From NCBI GenBank assembly GCA_043767025.1, contig JAYUHK010000187.1:1-8714 (forward strand): a stretch of DNA of 8,714 nt. The letters run 5' to 3'. Shown here in pieces: positions 4,804-8,714 of the stretch. Each line of letters starts with the position of its first letter. Position 1 is the first letter of the stretch. The position numbers were made by a program, and so were the translations under genes. This DNA comes from JAYUHK01 sp043767025 (lineage in GTDB: Bacteria; Bacteroidota; Bacteroidia; Chitinophagales; Saprospiraceae). The notes below the pieces were generated by a model. The model was given only the letters and a program-made list of their open reading frames with translations, was not told the origin of the DNA and made no database searches.

Positions 4804-7782
4804 TTATGGCTTCACGACTGCTTTCGGCACGTCGTAGCCGAAAATGTCTTTGGTCGTCAGCTCCACTACTTTTCCGTATTTTTGGAGGTTTTCGACTTTG
4901 ATTTTATTGCGCGAGCCGAGCAATTTGATGTTCCACGCTTTGCCTTTGAGGTGGTCGTCATGAAATTTTTCGATGTCTTTCAGTCCGATTTGGTCTATTT
5001 GGCTGTAAATATCTTTCCGTATGTCGTGGTCGAGTCCCATGCGGAGTGCGTTTTGATAATTGAATAAGATAGCCGTTTTGGTCACTCTTTTTGTTTCGTA
5101 GCCTGTTTTGATGGCGCGTTTGTTGGTTTCCCAAAGTTTTTCGCTCACAGGCATATTGTCCAAAAGGTTGTTGATGGCTTTCATTGCGTCGTCGAGTTTA
5201 TCGGCTTGCGTGCCGACGTAAAACATGGACGAGAACGGGTCTTCTTTTTTCTGTGGCGTGCGATAGGCGGAGTACGCAGAGTACGCCAAGGCTTTGGATT
5301 CGCGAATGTCTTGAAAGACGACGCTGCCCATGCTGCCGCCATAATATTCGTTGAAAGCCCGTACTTTGGGCATCATTTTGGCATCGTAGGGCTGGTCGTT
5401 GCGGGTCATCATTATTTCGGCTTGCACCATGTCGTAATCTACGAAGTAAATCGTATTTTCGTCGGCTTTGGCGCGGTCATATTTTTTTTCTTTCGGCAGG
5501 TCTTTCAGCTTGTCGGGCGTTTTGTGTACCTGCTGGAAGGTCGCCAAAGTTTTTTCTACCGAGCGCGGACCGTAGTAATAGACCTTGTGTTTGAAGGTCG
5601 GGAGCGACTTGATGATGTCCGTCAATTCTTTGGCTTTGATGAGTTTCATCTCGTCGTTGCTCATCACGTCGTTGAACGGATTGACTTTGCCGTAGGTGGC
5701 GTAGCTGTCCATCGCTTCGCGAAAAATTGCGTCTTTGTTGAGGACTGCGTCTTCGCGGGCTTTGATTTTTGCGCCAATCAGTTTGTCGAGTGCGGCTTGG
5801 TCGGCTTTGGGATTGTTGAGTAAGTCTTCGAGCAAAAGAAGTGCTTTGTCAAAATTTTCTTCCAAACCACTGAACTGCACATACACTTGGTCGTCGCTGC
5901 TGAATACGTCCAAATCCACTGCCAGCTTGTAGAGTTCTTTGTTGAACTCTTCGTTGCTCATCTTGTTGGTGCCGATAAGTTTCAAGTAATCTACTGCCAA
6001 CGGCAATTTTTTATTGTGATTTTTGCCCATATCCAGCACATAATATGCCGAAAACAGTCCGTTGATGGTGTTGGGGACATACCACATCGGCAAGTTTTGT
6101 TTTACGTCTGCTTTTTTGATGTCCTTGCTGTAATCCAAAAATACAGGGCGCATGGACGGCGACGGATTATTGACGATGGTTTTCAAAAAATCTGATTGCG
6201 CATCGCGATTGACTTCTACGGGGTGGATTTCTGGTTTTTCAACTTTTTCTACCGTTTTGTCTTCGCCAGTTTGCTTATAGACGACCGTATAATTATTGCC
6301 AAACCATTTGTTGGCAAACTCTATCACGTCTTGTTTCGTGATTTTGCTCATGCGCTCGCTGCCGCGCAAATATTCCTCCCAAGGCTTCCCAACCACAAAA
6401 ACGTCGTTGAGGACGAAAGCCATGTTTTGGGCGTTTTCTTGCTCTCTGATGCGATTGACTTTGAGATTATTGATAGTTCCCTGAATCAAAGCGGCATCAA
6501 AATTTCCTTTTTTCAAGTTTTCGATTTCTTCCAAAATCAAATCTTTTGCCTGCGTCAGCGTCTGTCCCGCCAATGGGCGAGCCTGAAAAAACACAATGCC
6601 GTAGTCTTTTTGGAGAAAAGTAAAACCATTCGCTTCGAGCAATTTTTGTGATTTGACCAAATTTTTATCAATCAAACCGCTTTTTCCATTGTATAAAATT
6701 TGTCCCATCAAGTCTGCCATCACCGCATCTTTGGAGTTCGCGTCGGGCATCAAAAAACCAATCGCGACTTTCTCTTCGTCGGGACTCATCACTCGGATTT
6801 CTTCCGGCGCGTAGCGCGGAGCTTCTGGCTCAAACTTGAAAGGCGGAACGGGTTTGGACTCCCACGCGCCGAGATACTTGTCTATCAACGCCACCGTTTG
6901 GCTGGCATCTATATCGCCCGTCAGAATCATTGCCATATTATTGGGAACATAATTGGCGTAAAAATATTTTTTTATTTCTTTCAAAGACGGATTTTTGAGA
7001 TGTTCTATTGTCCCAATAGTTGTCTGCGTGCCGTAGGGGTGTTTTTTGAAAAGGCTGGCAAACATAGACTCAAAAATCTTGTTGTCGCCGTTGTCAAGCC
7101 CAATATTTTTTTCCTCATACACTGCCTCTAACTCCGTGTGGAAAAGTCGCAACACAGGGTTGCGCATTCGCTCGGCTTGGATTTGGAGGTATTTTTCGAC
7201 GTTGTTGGACGGCACATTTTCCATATAAGTCGTGTTTTCAAACGATGTGTAGGCGTTTGTTACCGTAGAGCCGATGTTGGACATCATTTTGTCGTACTCG
7301 TTGGCTATCGCCAATTTTGCTGCTACGCCCGAGATGGAGTCAATGCTGTGATAAATGGCTTTTCGCTCCGCTTTGTCCTTCGTGTGGTTGTAGTCTTCGT
7401 AGAGAGATTCGATGCGGTCGAGTTCGACTTTTTCCTTTGCGTAGTCGAGCGAGCCGAAGCGGTCAGTGCCTTTGAAAAGCATGTGTTCCAAGTAATGCGC
7501 CAAGCCAGTGTTGGTGGCGGGGTCATTTTTGCTGCCCGCTTTGGTCGTGAAAAGTGCCATGACGCGCGGCTCGAGGTGGTTCTCACTGATGATGACCGTA
7601 AGACCGTTTTTGAGGGTGTAAAAACGAGTGTGGGTTGGGTCGTTTTCGACTTCCTGCCACGAAAATTTGCCGTCGGGCGAATTTTTTGTAGTCGTTTTGT
7701 AAGTACTTTGTGCGAATGTTGCGCCGCTGAGCAACAAACAAACTCCAAGCATGAGCGGAGCTAAAATCCTGTTTTTCATCAT
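4804..7782 (-). CDS. M16 family (pitrilysin/insulinase-like) zinc metallopeptidase, secreted
   Basis: The 992-aa product is a two-lobed M16 peptidase that degrades peptides in an enclosed chamber. Residues 1-25 are a signal peptide (MMKNR, a hydrophobic core, then ATFA before QS), which places it in the periplasm or at the outer membrane. There is no lipobox and no obvious C-terminal sorting domain. The inverted zinc motif HYLEH lies at 96-100: His96 and His100 are ligands and Glu99 is catalytic. The third ligand is probably Glu224 in ELEAVYEEKN, with Glu217 as the accessory acid. The first M16_C-like region includes ANYVPNNMAMILTGDID near 278-295. The second lobe lacks HxxEH, as expected, and carries GGSMGSVVFQDIRESKALAY near 815-835 for substrate contact. 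The length is normal for Bacteroidota homologues. Either of two adjacent ATGs (7782 or 7779) could start it. It has its own promoter and terminator, so it appears monocistronic. The substrate is unknown. Confidence 0.96.
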   Translation of the reverse strand: MMKNRILAPLMLGVCLLLSGATFAQSTYKTTTKNSPDGKFSWQEVENDPTHTRFYTLKNGLTVIISENHLEPRVMALFTTKAGSKNDPATNTGLAHYLEHMLFKGTDRFGSLDYAKEKVELDRIESLYEDYNHTKDKAERKAIYHSIDSISGVAAKLAIANEYDKMMSNIGSTVTNAYTSFENTTYMENVPSNNVEKYLQIQAERMRNPVLRLFHTELEAVYEEKNIGLDNGDNKIFESMFASLFKKHPYGTQTTIGTIEHLKNPSLKEIKKYFYANYVPNNMAMILTGDIDASQTVALIDKYLGAWESKPVPPFKFEPEAPRYAPEEIRVMSPDEEKVAIGFLMPDANSKDAVMADLMGQILYNGKSGLIDKNLVKSQKLLEANGFTFLQKDYGIVFFQARPLAGQTLTQAKDLILEEIENLKKGNFDAALIQGTINNLKVNRIREQENAQNMAFVLNDVFVVGKPWEEYLRGSERMSKITKQDVIEFANKWFGNNYTVVYKQTGEDKTVEKVEKPEIHPVEVNRDAQSDFLKTIVNNPSPSMRPVFLDYSKDIKKADVKQNLPMWYVPNTINGLFSAYYVLDMGKNHNKKLPLAVDYLKLIGTNKMSNEEFNKELYKLAVDLDVFSSDDQVYVQFSGLEENFDKALLLLEDLLNNPKADQAALDKLIGAKIKAREDAVLNKDAIFREAMDSYATYGKVNPFNDVMSNDEMKLIKAKELTDIIKSLPTFKHKVYYYGPRSVEKTLATFQQVHKTPDKLKDLPKEKKYDRAKADENTIYFVDYDMVQAEIMMTRNDQPYDAKMMPKVRAFNEYYGGSMGSVVFQDIRESKALAYSAYSAYRTPQKKEDPFSSMFYVGTQADKLDDAMKAINNLLDNMPVSEKLWETNKRAIKTGYETKRVTKTAILFNYQNALRMGLDHDIRKDIYSQIDQIGLKDIEKFHDDHLKGKAWNIKLLGSRNKIKVENLQKYGKVVELTTKDIFGYDVPKAVVKP

Positions 7783-7867
7783 TTTAATTTGTGTTTATTT
7801 TAAAAAAAATTGGGAAACCAACGTCGCGTGAAAGACAAGTGACATTGTGAATAGTTGCATGACCACT

Positions 7868-7898
7868 CAAAGGTAAAAAATAGATTGGATTTTCCAAA
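7868..7898 (-). promoter_or_regulatory. Bacteroidota-type promoter of the M16 peptidase gene
   Basis: On the minus strand, TTTG (7898-7895), a 19-nt gap and TACCTTTG (7875-7868) match the TTTG...TAnnTTTG consensus. The spacing is identical to that of the promoter at 4673-4703. The leader to the ATG at 7782 would be about 80 nt. Confidence 0.7.
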
Positions 7899-7901
7899 AT
7901 A

Positions 7902-7938
7902 TAACAATCCCGATGCCTTTGCAAGCATCGGGTTGTTA
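7902..7938. terminator. Hairpin just upstream of the peptidase promoter
   Basis: CCCGATGC (7909-7916) pairs with GCATCGGG (7925-7932) around an 8-nt loop. With one bulged T at 7908 the stem extends by six more pairs (7902-7907 with 7933-7938). On the minus strand the following sequence is ATATTTTGG, moderately T-rich and abutting the -33 element. It may stop transcription arriving from the right before the peptidase promoter. No plus-strand gene reads into it. Confidence 0.4.
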
Positions 7939-8045
7939 ATGAAAAACATAAAATTACCCCTATATCTTCGATGCAGAATGTAGCACGAATGCTCGTTCTG
8001 ACGTTAAATCGATATTATTTCTTGTACCAAAAAAGTACAAAATAA

Positions 8046-8063
8046 TTTAGGCACGCGCCTAAA
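8046..8063. terminator. Short hairpin, possible minus-strand terminator
   Basis: TTTAGGC (8046-8052) pairs perfectly with GCCTAAA (8057-8063) around ACGC. On the minus strand it is followed by TTATTTTGT, moderately T-rich. On the plus strand it is followed by A-residues, so it could only act on minus-strand transcripts coming from the right. Confidence 0.3.
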
Positions 8064-8107
8064 AAAAAATTCATTTAGCACATTTGTTGTACTGCTTGCT
8101 GCGAAAC

Positions 8108-8144
8108 GGAGAACCGACGTAAGGAATTACGCTCGGACTTCTCT
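8108..8144 (+). other. Bulged stem with GNRA-type loop, possible structured RNA
   Basis: The unbroken 15-nt left arm 8108-8122 pairs with 8127-8144. The right arm carries a 1-nt bulge (C8132) and a 2-nt bulge (8137-8138). The inner helix CGTAA/TTACG is closed by a GGAA loop, which is a GNRA tetraloop only if the plus strand is transcribed. No known RNA family is recognised, and no clear promoter or terminator frames it. Confidence 0.3.
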
Positions 8145-8310
8145 CATAGTTTTACTGTTTAGCCAAAAATCTAAAACATTGTCTTTTTTGGAAAACTGCT
8201 GTGTGTTGTGTAGTAAATTTGCATTTGTTTTCCAAAAACCGCAACCGCTTTTTTCATCGCTGGTTACATTATAATTAATTCAAATATGTTGCCAACTTTT
8301 TCATTTTCGC

Positions 8311-8343
8311 AAAAAACATATAATTTTTTTTTATATGTTTTTT
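8311..8343. repeat. Perfect 13-bp AT-rich inverted repeat
   Basis: AAAAAACATATAA (8311-8323) is the exact reverse complement of 8331-8343, separated by seven Ts. Only one pair is G-C. Both strands end the stem in six Ts, so it could act as a weak two-way terminator, or simply be an AT-rich cruciform-prone site. Confidence 0.6.
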
Positions 8344-8671
8344 ATAAAGTCCTGATTTTCAAATTATTAAACATTAAATAAATAATAATTTTTTTTTCAT
8401 TGAAGTAAAAAAAAAATACGGCATCTGTTGCTGACACAATCACGAGCCACAAAAATCAAGCTCCGAATGCGAAAGAAAAAAGAAATCACAACTTTTTTTT
8501 GCCAAAGTTTCTCTGCATTTGAACAAAATAGGTCTGTTTGGTTGTTTGCGAAGTATTATTTTCTGATGTTACACAAAATATTTTTTTATTAAAATTTTAG
8601 GCAGCATTTTATTCAATGTGACTGTATTTTCAGACGTGCCTTGTAGAAATTCAAGTTTTTGCAAAAATATC

Positions 8672-8709
8672 GTCTGGCGAAGCGAAAACTGTTTGAAGTC
8701 TGGCGAAGC
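8672..8709. repeat. Two direct copies of GTCTGGCGAAGC at the right edge
   Basis: The 12-mer occurs at 8672-8683 and 8698-8709, a period of 26 nt. The second copy continues as CGAC and can fold on itself with one bulge (GTC-T-GGC, GAA loop, GCC-GAC). The array may continue past the window. Confidence 0.5.
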
Positions 8710-8714
8710 CGACG

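Larger units (their letters stand above)
7942..8714. other. Long intergenic region without a supportable gene, several hairpins
   Basis: No frame here gives a convincing protein. The stretch is AT-rich and contains structured pieces: an imperfect inverted repeat AGCACGA/TCGTTCT near 7982-7999; a bulged AT-rich stem at 8014-8046; a 7-bp stem with a 4-nt loop at 8046-8063; a longer stem with a GGAA loop at 8108-8144; and a 13-bp perfect AT stem at 8311-8343. A TAAATTTG at 8214-8221 has a TTTG 23 nt upstream, only a weak plus-strand promoter. At the right edge a minus-strand frame is open from 8712 to a TAA at 8569-8571 (47 residues running off the window). It could be the tail of a gene beyond the edge, but it overlaps a short direct repeat and has nothing recognisable. 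Confidence 0.6.

Noticed and set aside
4804..7782. Many plus-strand frames of 60-208 residues opposite the M16 peptidase
   Set aside because: They are antisense to a well-supported gene and have compositions typical of complementary frames (rich in Val, Phe, Arg). No domain or start signal is seen.
8108..8144. Signal recognition particle RNA or another known structured RNA, because of the GGAA loop
   Set aside because: The conserved bases around the SRP RNA loop are absent, and no RNase P or tmRNA signature motifs are seen nearby.
8569..8712. Minus-strand open frame of 47 residues running off the right edge
   Set aside because: It is AT-rich, short, overlaps the edge direct repeat and has no recognisable motif. 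It is recorded only as a possibility.

Overview
The window looks like a Bacteroidota chromosome, probably from an environmental member of the Saprospiria/Cytophagia side of the phylum (the class is a guess). The evidence is promoters of the Bacteroidota type (TTTG, a 19-nt gap, then TAnnTTTG), no clear Shine-Dalgarno sequences, AT-rich leaders running into ATG-AAA starts, a lipoprotein whose acylated Cys is followed by K-K-E-D, and protein families typical of the phylum.

Layout from left to right. Positions 1-232 are a leader with a short open stretch at the left edge and a weak promoter element. A plus-strand RsuA/RluB-type pseudouridine synthase follows (233-1177). Next is a striking array of 39 heptamers in perfect 7-nt register (1209-1481), then a plus-strand secreted or membrane protein with four hydrophobic segments that I associate with family DUF6992 (1525-2124). 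A GC-rich hairpin (2137-2163) separates it from a convergent minus-strand block. That block holds a large lipoprotein of unknown function (2664-4570) and a small polytopic membrane protein (2200-2673) whose start overlaps the lipoprotein stop by 10 nt. Further right, on the same strand, is a two-lobed M16 zinc metallopeptidase (4804-7782) with its own promoter and a strong intrinsic terminator. The last 770 nt or so hold no gene I can support but contain several hairpins.

The most interesting locus is the lipoprotein gene. The only good ATG (4570) lies about 100 nt below a textbook promoter. The frame from that ATG shifts at a run of nine Gs (minus strand; plus 4498-4506) and stops after 26 codons. 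The main frame, including the lipoprotein signal, stays open right up to that same G-run but has no start codon of its own. A run of ten or seven Gs would fuse the two parts into one 635-residue (or 634-residue) lipoprotein. This is what a phase-variable ON/OFF switch in the OFF state looks like, although a homopolymer sequencing or assembly error is a real alternative. The downstream membrane protein is translationally coupled, so it could switch too. The pair is visibly AT-richer than its neighbours and may be an acquired two-gene module: a surface protein or effector plus a membrane partner or immunity protein. The functional reading is inference; the frame structure is directly visible.
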